Source of the DNA: Streptomyces mayonensis
GTDB lineage: Bacteria; Actinomycetota; Actinomycetes; Streptomycetales; Streptomycetaceae
DNA: 50,485 nt
Direction: 5' to 3'
Assembly (NCBI RefSeq): GCF_018982965.1
Contig: NZ_JACBYP010000056.1
Coordinates: forward strand, 1-50,485
Shown in pieces: positions 8,689 through 15,982 of this stretch. Numbering within the stretch: the first letter of the stretch is position 1; every line of letters begins with the position of its first letter. The position numbers were made by a program, and so were the translations under genes. The notes under the pieces are model-generated. The model did no database searches, was not told where the DNA came from, and saw nothing but the letters and a program-made list of their open reading frames with translations.

Positions 8689-10045
8689 CACGATACGGCT
8701 GGTCACGATCGGGCGGCTGCTCCGTCGCCGCCTGAGGTTCCTCGCCGTCCTCGCCGTGGTCGGCGCGGTGGCCGGCTACGGCGTGTCGGTGCTCTTCCCG
8801 CCGCGCTACACCGCGTCGGCGTCGGTCCTGCTGCCGGGGCAGTGGGAGGAGCGCGAGCTGGTGACGCAGGTCGAGATCGCCACCAGCTCCGCGGTGGCCG
8901 ACCGGGTGGCGGAAACGCTGGACCGGCCGGGAGCCGGCGGCGGAGAGCTGCGGGAGCGGGTCAGTGCCGAGGCCGCCGACGGGAACATCATCAAGATCTC
9001 GGGCACGGACGACGCCCCCGGGCGGGCGCAGGAGCTCGCCGACGAGGCGGCCCGGCAGTTCGTCTCGTTCGCCGCACGGGTCGCGGGCGGCGACGCCGAT
9101 GCCGGCGCGGCGGCGGGGCCGGAGGAGCTGCGGCAGCAGGTGTCGCAGACCAACCGCCGCATCAGCGACCTGGCCGACGCGGCGGACCCCGGGCAGACGG
9201 TGGAGAGCGTGCAGGCGCGCACGGAGCTCGAGAAGCTGCGTTCCGCGCTGCAGGACGCCATGCAGAAGCTGGAGCAGGCCGACCCGGCGAACAACGCGGC
9301 CGGCATGGTCGTGATGGGGCCGGCGACCCGCCCGGCCGGCGAGGCACCACCGACGAGGGTCCAGTTCGTGGCCGCCGGGGCGCTGCTGTTCTTCCTGCTC
9401 GCGGTGGTCGGCCAGCTCGCCGCCGCCCGGGTGAGCCGCCGGCCGCGCACCGGGGAGGAGATCGCGGCGGCGCTGGGCTCGGTGCCGCTGGGTGCCGTCG
9501 ACGTGCCGGTCGGCGGGCGCGCGGACCGGCCGACGGCGCACGGCACGCGGGCGCGGGTGCGCCGGCTGCTGGGTGCCGACACCCGGTGGGACGTGCCGGT
9601 CCCTCGGGCGTCCGGTGACGAGGCCGGCCGACGGCTGCGGTACCGGAGGGTCTGTGCCCGCCTCCGGGAGCGGCTTCCGGCCGCCCGCGGACTGCTGGTC
9701 GTCGTACCGGACGGCGACGAGGTCGCGCGCCGGGCCGCCCGGCAGCTCGTCGCCGAGGCCGGCGGCGATCCGGTGCTGCGGGTGGTGGAGGTCGCGGTGG
9801 ACCGGCCGATGGTGCCGGACCGCGAGACGGAGTCCGGCGCGCTGGTCGTGCTCGGCGCGGGCAGCAGGACCGCGGAGGAGCTCGCCGACCTCGCCGGGGC
9901 CTGCGCGGACGGCGGGCACGAGGTCGTCGGCGTCGTCGTCGCCGGACCGGTACGGGCCGGTACGGCGCGCCCCGCCGAACGGCCCGCGCAGAACGGCACC
10001 GCGGCTGTCGCGGTGGGGGGCGGCGCGACGGGGGGTTCCGGGTGA
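8678..10045 (+). CDS. Wzz/chain-length-determinant-like protein with degenerate kinase-like tail
   Basis: A 455-residue polysaccharide co-polymerase-like protein. A first membrane helix (FLAVLAVVGAVAGYGVSVLF, about 20-40) leads into YTASASVLLPGQW, the start of the Wzz domain; a helical extracellular part contains coiled-coil-like stretches (EELRQQVSQTNRRISDLAD, TELEKLRSALQDAMQKLEQ), and a second helix (VQFVAAGALLFFLLAVVGQLAAA, about 228-250) returns to the cytoplasm. The C-terminal 150 residues (LLVVVPDGDEVARRAARQLVAEAG, ALVVLGAGSRTAEELADLAG, EVVGVVVAGP) follow the strand-helix order of a BY-kinase ATPase but have no Walker A motif. It should set chain length with the polymerase and the next gene's product, to which it is joined by a GTGA overlap. 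Confidence 0.76.
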   Translation: MSDDTIRLVTIGRLLRRRLRFLAVLAVVGAVAGYGVSVLFPPRYTASASVLLPGQWEERELVTQVEIATSSAVADRVAETLDRPGAGGGELRERVSAEAADGNIIKISGTDDAPGRAQELADEAARQFVSFAARVAGGDADAGAAAGPEELRQQVSQTNRRISDLADAADPGQTVESVQARTELEKLRSALQDAMQKLEQADPANNAAGMVVMGPATRPAGEAPPTRVQFVAAGALLFFLLAVVGQLAAARVSRRPRTGEEIAAALGSVPLGAVDVPVGGRADRPTAHGTRARVRRLLGADTRWDVPVPRASGDEAGRRLRYRRVCARLRERLPAARGLLVVVPDGDEVARRAARQLVAEAGGDPVLRVVEVAVDRPMVPDRETESGALVVLGAGSRTAEELADLAGACADGGHEVVGVVVAGPVRAGTARPAERPAQNGTAAVAVGGGATGGSG

Positions 10046-11751
10046 CGGCGGACACGGACTCGACGAACACGAGGGGCACGGCGGGCACGACGGCCGGGAC
10101 ACGTACGGCCGGCACGGGGGGCGGTACCGCGGATGCGTCAGACACATCAGGCACATCAGGCTCTTCACACGCATCAGGCACTTCAGGCACACCGGGTGCG
10201 GCAAGCACGGGCGGTACGGCGGTGACGGGTACGGCCGCGCAGGCGCCGGCCGCCGCTCCGCTGCTCGACCTGCACGCGCTGGTGGTGGCGGTGCGCAGAC
10301 GCCGACGTCTGTGGTGCTCGCTGGCGCTGCTGGGGCTGCTGGCCGGTGCGGCGGTGGCGGTCCTGCTGCCGCCGTCCCCGGCCGCGGTGACGCAGGTGCT
10401 GGTCGCGCACAAGGAGGACCAGCCGAACGACACCGGGACGCTGATCCGTACCGACGTCGAACTGCTGGGGACCACGCGGATCGCGAGCCAGGCGCTGCGG
10501 GCCCTCGACTCCTCCGAGAAGCCCGAGGACTTCATGCGGGACTACCGGGGCACCGGTGTGACCAACAACCTGCTGCGGATCGACGTGACGGGTGACAGCG
10601 ACGCCCAGGCGGTGGCCCGGGCCAAGGCGCTGGCCGACGCGTTCGTCGCGGACCACGTGCGGCGGATGCGCCAGACCGCCGAGGCCGAGGCCGACGCCCT
10701 GCTCGACCAGCGCGACCGCATGCGGGACGAACTCGCCGAGGTCAACGAGGCGATCGGCGGCCGGTCGCCGGAGAGCAGCGACCCCAAGGCGTCGGCGAGC
10801 ATCGAGTCGCTCTTCGCCCGGCGGGCCGAACTGGACTCGCGGATCGCCGAGTTCGACCAGCGCGCCGCCGAGGCCCGCACGGGCACGCCCACGGTCGTCG
10901 CCGGTACGCAGATCGTGGACGCCCCGCACGCGGTGCGGCATTCCCTGGTCAGGACCGCCGCCACCGACGCCGGGATCGGGCTCGCCCTCGGGCTGGTCCT
11001 CGGGCTGGCGCTGGCCGCGGTCGGCTCGGTGGTGGCGGACCGCCCGGTGCTGCGCCGGGACGTCGCGGCACACCTGGGCGCCTCGGTGATCGCCGAGCTG
11101 CGCCGCGTGCCCCGCCGGCCGGCCGGACGGTGGCGGCGGCGCCGCACCCGGGCGGCCGGCGAGCGGCTCACCGCCACCCTGGTCCGCACGGTGCGCGGCT
11201 CCGCCGAACCCGTGTCGATGCTGGAGCTGGGCTGTGCGCGCGGCACGGGTCTGATCGCCCTGAACGTCGCGGGGGCCCTGGCGGCGGACGGCCCGGTGGT
11301 CGTCGTCGACGGCCTGCCCGGTCCGCAACTCGCCCGCGGGCTCCCGAAGTCGGGCGGGCCGGCCGTGATGGGCGCCGAGCGCGCGGCGGCCGAGCCGCCC
11401 GAGGTGCGCCGGATCGGCGTCGGCTCGGTGGCGCCCGGCACCGCCTGGACCGACCTTCCGCGCCTCGGCGGCCAGGCCGTGCTCGTCGTGCGCGCCGGTC
11501 ACGGCAGCACGGCGTGGCTGCACACCGTGGCGCGGCAGCTCGCGGACCTGCGGGTCACGGTCCTCGGAGTGGTGCTGATCGACCCCGATCCGCGGGACCG
11601 GACCGACGGCACGCTGTGGGACGGGCGGCGCACCGCGGCGCGCGGCCGCGACGAGCGGCCGAACCGGCACAACGGCAAGGCCCGGACCCGGGTGGAGCGG
11701 CCTCCGGTACCGGTCGCACAGGGCGCGGACGGCGAGCGGGAGGCGCGGTAG
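10042..11751 (+). CDS. Wzz-like protein fused to a pseudo-BY-kinase domain
   Basis: A 569-residue second co-polymerase. A Ser/Thr/Gly-rich disordered N-terminus (about 1-75) precedes a short Wzz domain: helix 1 LWCSLALLGLLAGAAVAVLL, the periplasmic-type YRGTGVTNNLLRIDVTGDSDAQAVARAKALADAF region, a long coiled coil (RMRQTAEAEADALLDQRDRMRDE), TQIVDAPHAV and helix 2 GIGLALGLVLGLALAAVGSVV. The cytoplasmic tail matches tyrosine-kinase CpsD/Wzc topology (LELGCARGTGLIALNVAGALA, VVVVDG, AVLVVRAGHGSTAWL, VTVLGVVL) but the P-loop GxxGxGKS/T is replaced by GCARGTGL and the C-terminal tail has no tyrosine cluster. It is probably a scaffold, not an active kinase. Confidence 0.78.
   Translation: MTADTDSTNTRGTAGTTAGTRTAGTGGGTADASDTSGTSGSSHASGTSGTPGAASTGGTAVTGTAAQAPAAAPLLDLHALVVAVRRRRRLWCSLALLGLLAGAAVAVLLPPSPAAVTQVLVAHKEDQPNDTGTLIRTDVELLGTTRIASQALRALDSSEKPEDFMRDYRGTGVTNNLLRIDVTGDSDAQAVARAKALADAFVADHVRRMRQTAEAEADALLDQRDRMRDELAEVNEAIGGRSPESSDPKASASIESLFARRAELDSRIAEFDQRAAEARTGTPTVVAGTQIVDAPHAVRHSLVRTAATDAGIGLALGLVLGLALAAVGSVVADRPVLRRDVAAHLGASVIAELRRVPRRPAGRWRRRRTRAAGERLTATLVRTVRGSAEPVSMLELGCARGTGLIALNVAGALAADGPVVVVDGLPGPQLARGLPKSGGPAVMGAERAAAEPPEVRRIGVGSVAPGTAWTDLPRLGGQAVLVVRAGHGSTAWLHTVARQLADLRVTVLGVVLIDPDPRDRTDGTLWDGRRTAARGRDERPNRHNGKARTRVERPPVPVAQGADGEREAR
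10138..10200 (+). repeat. 9-bp tandem repeat with TCA codons
   Basis: TCA codons occur at exact 9-base intervals (10138, 10147, 10156, 10165, 10174, 10183) in units like TCAGGCACA, encoding a Thr-Ser-Gly-rich stretch in the cytoplasmic N-terminus of the second Wzz-like protein. TCA, ACA, ACT and TCT are rare codons in this genome. Confidence 0.75.
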
Positions 11752-11754
11752 ATC

Positions 11755-13689
11755 ATGTGTGGCATCGCAGGCACCTACCGGTGGCGGGACGGGAAGGCGG
11801 TGACCGACCGGCTCACCGACGTCCTCGCCCACCGCGGGCCGGACGGGGCGGGGCGGTACAGCCACCCCGTCGGCGACGGCGAGGTGCAGCTCGGGCACCG
11901 CAGGCTCGCGATCATCGACCTGTCGGAGACCGGCGCCCAGCCGATGGTCTCCGGCGGCCTCGCCCTCACGTACAACGGCGAGCTGTACAACGCGCCCGAG
12001 CTGCGCACCGAACTGGCGTCCGCCGGGGTGCGCTTCCGCGGCACCTCCGACACCGAGGTCCTCCTGGAGGCCTGGCGCCGCTGGGGCACGGACTGCCTGC
12101 CCCGGCTGCGCGGCATGTTCGCGTTCGCGGTCTTCGACGAGCGCACCGGTGACCTGGTGCTCGCCCGCGACCAGCTCGGCGTCAAGCCGCTGTTCCTGCT
12201 GCGACGCGGCGGGGGCCTGGTGTTCGCCTCCGAGCTGAAGGCGCTCGCGGCCGTGACCGGCGGGTCGCTGGAGGTGGACCACGCGGCGCTGGTCGCGTCG
12301 CTGCTGTACTACTGGGTGCCGGACTCGCGGTGCGCGTTCCGGGAGGCGGAGAAGCTGCCGCCGGGGAGCTGGCTGCGGTGCCGGCCCGACGGCCGGGTGG
12401 AGCGCGGCCGGTACTGGAACCTGAAGGACGTCGCCGCGGAAGGCCGGGAGCGGGCCCGCAGCGGCGGGCAGCCGGACCTGGCGGCCGTCGTCGAGGAGTC
12501 GGCCCGGCGCCACCTGCTCTCGGACGTGCCGGTGGCGACCTTCCTCTCCGGCGGGCTCGACTCCAGCTATCTGACGGCGCTGGCGGCCCGCGAGCGGCCC
12601 GGGATCTGCGCCTACACGATCGGGTTCCGCGCCGAGGACGCCAGGTTCGAGGCGATGCCGGACGACCTGCGCCACGCCCGCCGGGTGGCGGCGCGGTTCG
12701 GCGTCGACCTGCACGAGATCGAGATCGCCCCGGACGTGCTCGACCTGCTGCCGCGGATGACGTACCACCTGGACGAGCCGATCGGCGACCCCGCCGCCAT
12801 CAACACCTTCCTGATCTGCTCGGCCGCCCGGGAGGCCGGGGTCAAGGTGATGCTCTCGGGGATGGGCGCCGACGAGCTGTTCGCCGGGTACCGCAAACAC
12901 CTGGCCAACGTGCTGGCGCTGCGCTACCAGCGCGTCCCGCGGCCGCTGCGGCGCGGGGTGTCCGCGGCCGTGGACCGGCTGCCTGTCGCCACGAGCCGCC
13001 GGGGCTTGCGGTCGGTGCGCTTCGCGAAGCGGTTCCTGTCCTTCGCCGACCTGCCGGAGGAGACCGCGTTCCGGCGCAGCTACACGATGTACGACCGGGA
13101 GGAGCTGCTCGCCCTGCTCAGCCCGGACCTGGCGGGGACGGTCGAGGACGTGCTGACCGAGCACGCGGACGTCTACGAGGACAACGACCTCGACGACTTC
13201 GTGAACCGCATGTGCCTGGGCGACGCCCGGATGTTCCTGCCGGGCCTCAACCTCGCCTACACGGACCGCTCCAGCATGGCCGCCTCGACCGAGGTGCGGG
13301 TGCCGTACGTGGACGTCGAGGTGGTACGGGCGGCGTTCGCCGTGCCCGGCGACCGCAAGATCGTCGGGCGGCAGGGCAAGGCCGTCCTGAAGGAGGCGGC
13401 CGTCTCGGTGCTGCCCCGGGAGATCGTCTACCGGCCCAAGGGCCTGTTCAGCGCCCCGCTGCGGGCGTGGATGAGCCGGGACCTGGCACCGCTGGTGCGT
13501 GAAGTGGTGAACGACGGCGAACTCGTCCGGGCCGGGCTGCTGCGCCGCGACGCGCTGCGGCGGCTCGTCGCCGAGGACGCCGCCGGGCAGCGGGACTTCT
13601 CCAAGCACCTGTGGCACGTGCTGACCCTCGAGTACTGGTACCGCGGCGCTACCTCGGGGGCCGGCCACCACTCCCCGCCGACGGCGTAG
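11755..13689 (+). CDS. asnB: Asparagine synthetase (glutamine-hydrolysing) family amidotransferase
   Basis: A 644-residue class II glutamine amidotransferase fused to a PP-loop ATPase. It starts MCGIAG, giving the catalytic N-terminal cysteine after Met removal; the glutaminase domain continues through LAHRGPDGAG, LGHRRLAIIDLS and LTYNGELYN. The synthetase domain has the ATP-binding SGGLDSS motif, HLDEPIGDPAAINTF and GMGADELFAGY. Housekeeping AsnB makes asparagine, but members inside polysaccharide clusters (WbpG-type and others) are thought to amidate sugars. Next to a uronate-forming dehydrogenase, conversion of a uronic acid to its amide is a reasonable hypothesis. Its ATG lies three bases after the previous stop. 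All catalytic motifs look intact. Confidence 0.84.
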   Translation: MCGIAGTYRWRDGKAVTDRLTDVLAHRGPDGAGRYSHPVGDGEVQLGHRRLAIIDLSETGAQPMVSGGLALTYNGELYNAPELRTELASAGVRFRGTSDTEVLLEAWRRWGTDCLPRLRGMFAFAVFDERTGDLVLARDQLGVKPLFLLRRGGGLVFASELKALAAVTGGSLEVDHAALVASLLYYWVPDSRCAFREAEKLPPGSWLRCRPDGRVERGRYWNLKDVAAEGRERARSGGQPDLAAVVEESARRHLLSDVPVATFLSGGLDSSYLTALAARERPGICAYTIGFRAEDARFEAMPDDLRHARRVAARFGVDLHEIEIAPDVLDLLPRMTYHLDEPIGDPAAINTFLICSAAREAGVKVMLSGMGADELFAGYRKHLANVLALRYQRVPRPLRRGVSAAVDRLPVATSRRGLRSVRFAKRFLSFADLPEETAFRRSYTMYDREELLALLSPDLAGTVEDVLTEHADVYEDNDLDDFVNRMCLGDARMFLPGLNLAYTDRSSMAASTEVRVPYVDVEVVRAAFAVPGDRKIVGRQGKAVLKEAAVSVLPREIVYRPKGLFSAPLRAWMSRDLAPLVREVVNDGELVRAGLLRRDALRRLVAEDAAGQRDFSKHLWHVLTLEYWYRGATSGAGHHSPPTA

Positions 13690-13741
13690 CACCCCGGCAC
13701 CCTCCCGCACCCAGACCAGCAGAGAGACAAGAGGACCTTCG

Positions 13742-15982
13742 GTGAAACAGGTTGTGCAGAACTACAAGAGCGGCGAGCTGGCGCTGCTCGACGTGCCGGT
13801 GCCGGGCTGCAAGCCGGGCGGTGTGCTGGTGCGGACCGCCTTCTCGCTGATCTCCACCGGGACCGAACTGATGAAGGTCTCCGAGGCGGGCATGTCGATG
13901 CTGGGCAAGGCACGTTCGAGGCCGGACCAGGTGGCCAAGGTCGTGCAGAGCGTGGCCACCAACGGGGTGCCCGCCACCTACCGCAAGGTGATGGGCAAGC
14001 TGGACTCGTACACGCCGCTGGGGTACTCGCTGTGCGGGGTGGTCGAGCAGGTCGGCGCCGGGATCGACGACGTCAAGGCGGGCGACCTGGTGGCCTGCGC
14101 CGGGAACGAGCACGCGCTGCACGCCGAGCTGAACTGGGTGCCGAAGAACCTCTGCGTCCCGGTGCCCGAGGGTCTCGAGCCGCGGCACGCGGCCTTCGGC
14201 ACGGTCGGGTCGATCGCGTTGCAGGGTGTCCGCCAGGGCGAGTCGCGGCTCGGCGAGGTGGCCCTGGTCGTGGGCCTCGGCCTGATCGGGCAGCTGGTGG
14301 TGCAGTTGCTGGCCGCCTCGGGCGTACGCGTCGTCGGCGCCGATCCCGACCCGGCCCGCTGCGAGCTGGCCGAGCGGCTGGGCGCGGCGGCCTGCGGCGA
14401 CCCGTCCTCCCCCGCCGTGGAGGGTGCCGTCGCCCGGCTCACCGGCGGCCACGGGGTGGACCAGGTGTACCTGGCCGCCGGGGGCGGCAGCAATCAGCCC
14501 GTCGAGCTGGCCGCGCGGCTGTGCCGGGACCGCGGCCGGGTCGTCGACATCGGCAAGTGCCGCCTGGACCTGCCGTGGAACGCGTACTACGAGAAGGAGC
14601 TCGACGTCCGCTTCTCGCGCAGCTACGGCCCCGGGCGCTACGACCCGGAGTACGAGCTGGAGGGCCGGGACTACCCGATCGGCTACGTGCGCTGGACCGA
14701 GCGCCGCAACCTGGCCTGCTTCCTGGACCTCGCCGCCCGCGGCCGCGTGGACGTGGAGCCGTTGATCTCCCGCACCGCCGACTTCGACGACGCCGTCGAG
14801 ACGTACCGGAACCTGCACGACGGCACGCTGAAGGCGGTGGCCGTGCTCTTCCGGTACCCGGACCAGGAGTCCGGAGGCACACCCCTGGCGCAGGAGCAGG
14901 AGCAGGAGCAGGCACCGGCACCGGCACCGGCACCGGCACCGGCACCGGCGGTGTCCCTGCCCGCGGCGAGCGCGAAGCCGGACCGGGCCGCCCGGGCCGC
15001 GAACACCCCCGTGCGCCTCGCGTTCGTGGGCGCGGGGAACTACGCGAGCTCGATGCTGCTGCCGCATCTCGCCCGGCGCGACGGCGTCGAGCTGGCCACG
15101 GTCGTCACCACGACGGCGCTGTCCGCCGCCAACGCGCAGCGGAAGTTCGGCTTCGCCGGGGCGACCACCGACCTGGACGCCGTGCTCGGCGACGACTCCG
15201 TCGACGCGGTCTTCGTGGTCACGCGCCACAGTTCGCACGCCGAACTGACCCGCAGGGCGCTGCTGTCCGGCAAGGCGGTCTTCGTGGAGAAGCCGCTTGC
15301 GCTCACCGGCGACGAACTGACCGGCGTGCTGGCGGCGGTGGAGGAGTCCGGCAACGACCGGCTGCAGGTGGGCTTCAACCGCCGGTTCGCCCCGCTGCTG
15401 CGGGAGGCCAGGAGGCAGTTCGGCACCCGGACCGGTCCCGCGCACGTCCGCTACCTGGTCAACGCGGGCCGGCTGGACCACGGCAGCTGGTACCTGCGGC
15501 GCGGCACCGAGGGTTCGCGGTTCACCGGGGAGGGCGGGCACTTCGTCGACACCGCGAGCTGGCTGCTCGGGGCCGACCCGGTCTCGGTGTACGCGACCGC
15601 CACGCCCGGGGGCGAGGACCTCCAGGTCGTCCTGGGCTACCCGGACGGGTCCACCGCCACCCTCTCCTACGTCACCACCGGTCCGGCCGGATTCCCGAAG
15701 GAGACCCTGGACCTGGTCGCGGACGGCCGCGCGCTGCGGCTGGACGACTTCCTGCGGGCCGCCGTCTACGACGGCCGCCGCAAGAGGTGGGTCGGTCCGC
15801 GGCTGCCCAAGGCCCGGGACAAGGGCCAGGCCGCCCAGCTGGCCGCGTTCGTCAGGGCGGTGCGGACGGGCGGTGCGATGCCGGTGCCGCTGAGGTCGCT
15901 GGTCGCCACGACCGCCGCCACCCTCGCCGTACCGACCGCGCTGGCGGCCGGTGCGCCGGTGACGCCGGCGGAGGCGCGATGA
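13742..15982 (+). CDS. Two-domain oxidoreductase: zinc-type alcohol dehydrogenase + Gfo/Idh/MocA
   Basis: A 746-residue protein with two enzyme domains. Residues 1-375 are a medium-chain dehydrogenase (FSLISTGTELMKVSEAGMS, GYSLCGVVEQVGAGIDDVKAGDLVACAG, nucleotide site VVGLGLIGQLVVQLLAASG). A repeat linker (QEQEQEQ then six Ala-Pro pairs) leads to a Gfo/Idh/MocA domain from about residue 421 (LAFVGAGNYASSMLLPHLARR, AVFVEKPLALT with the catalytic lysine of the EKP motif, LQVGFNRRF). This bi-domain architecture is common in surface polysaccharide clusters beside heparinase-type genes, as here, where the two genes overlap by ATGA. The reaction has not been established for the family as far as I know; oxidation and reduction of a sugar carbon to change stereochemistry is a guess. 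GTG start preceded by AGAGGA. Confidence 0.82.
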   Translation: MKQVVQNYKSGELALLDVPVPGCKPGGVLVRTAFSLISTGTELMKVSEAGMSMLGKARSRPDQVAKVVQSVATNGVPATYRKVMGKLDSYTPLGYSLCGVVEQVGAGIDDVKAGDLVACAGNEHALHAELNWVPKNLCVPVPEGLEPRHAAFGTVGSIALQGVRQGESRLGEVALVVGLGLIGQLVVQLLAASGVRVVGADPDPARCELAERLGAAACGDPSSPAVEGAVARLTGGHGVDQVYLAAGGGSNQPVELAARLCRDRGRVVDIGKCRLDLPWNAYYEKELDVRFSRSYGPGRYDPEYELEGRDYPIGYVRWTERRNLACFLDLAARGRVDVEPLISRTADFDDAVETYRNLHDGTLKAVAVLFRYPDQESGGTPLAQEQEQEQAPAPAPAPAPAPAVSLPAASAKPDRAARAANTPVRLAFVGAGNYASSMLLPHLARRDGVELATVVTTTALSAANAQRKFGFAGATTDLDAVLGDDSVDAVFVVTRHSSHAELTRRALLSGKAVFVEKPLALTGDELTGVLAAVEESGNDRLQVGFNRRFAPLLREARRQFGTRTGPAHVRYLVNAGRLDHGSWYLRRGTEGSRFTGEGGHFVDTASWLLGADPVSVYATATPGGEDLQVVLGYPDGSTATLSYVTTGPAGFPKETLDLVADGRALRLDDFLRAAVYDGRRKRWVGPRLPKARDKGQAAQLAAFVRAVRTGGAMPVPLRSLVATTAATLAVPTALAAGAPVTPAEAR
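14891..14947 (+). repeat. Hexanucleotide repeats in inter-domain linker
   Basis: CAGGAG is repeated three times plus CAG (14891-14911), followed by six copies of GCACCG (14912-14947). Both hexamers keep the reading frame and encode a Gln-Glu then Ala-Pro linker, so copy-number change would alter linker length only. Confidence 0.8.

Noticed and set aside
10042..11751. Active tyrosine kinase (CpsD/Wzc type)
   Set aside because: Walker A lysine and Ser/Thr are missing and the tail has no tyrosines, so catalysis is unlikely.
10183..13710. Very long open frame on the minus strand opposite the Wzz-like and AsnB genes
   Set aside because: It mirrors strongly supported plus-strand genes; long antisense frames are common in DNA with G/C-rich third positions, and its translation is low-complexity with no domain.
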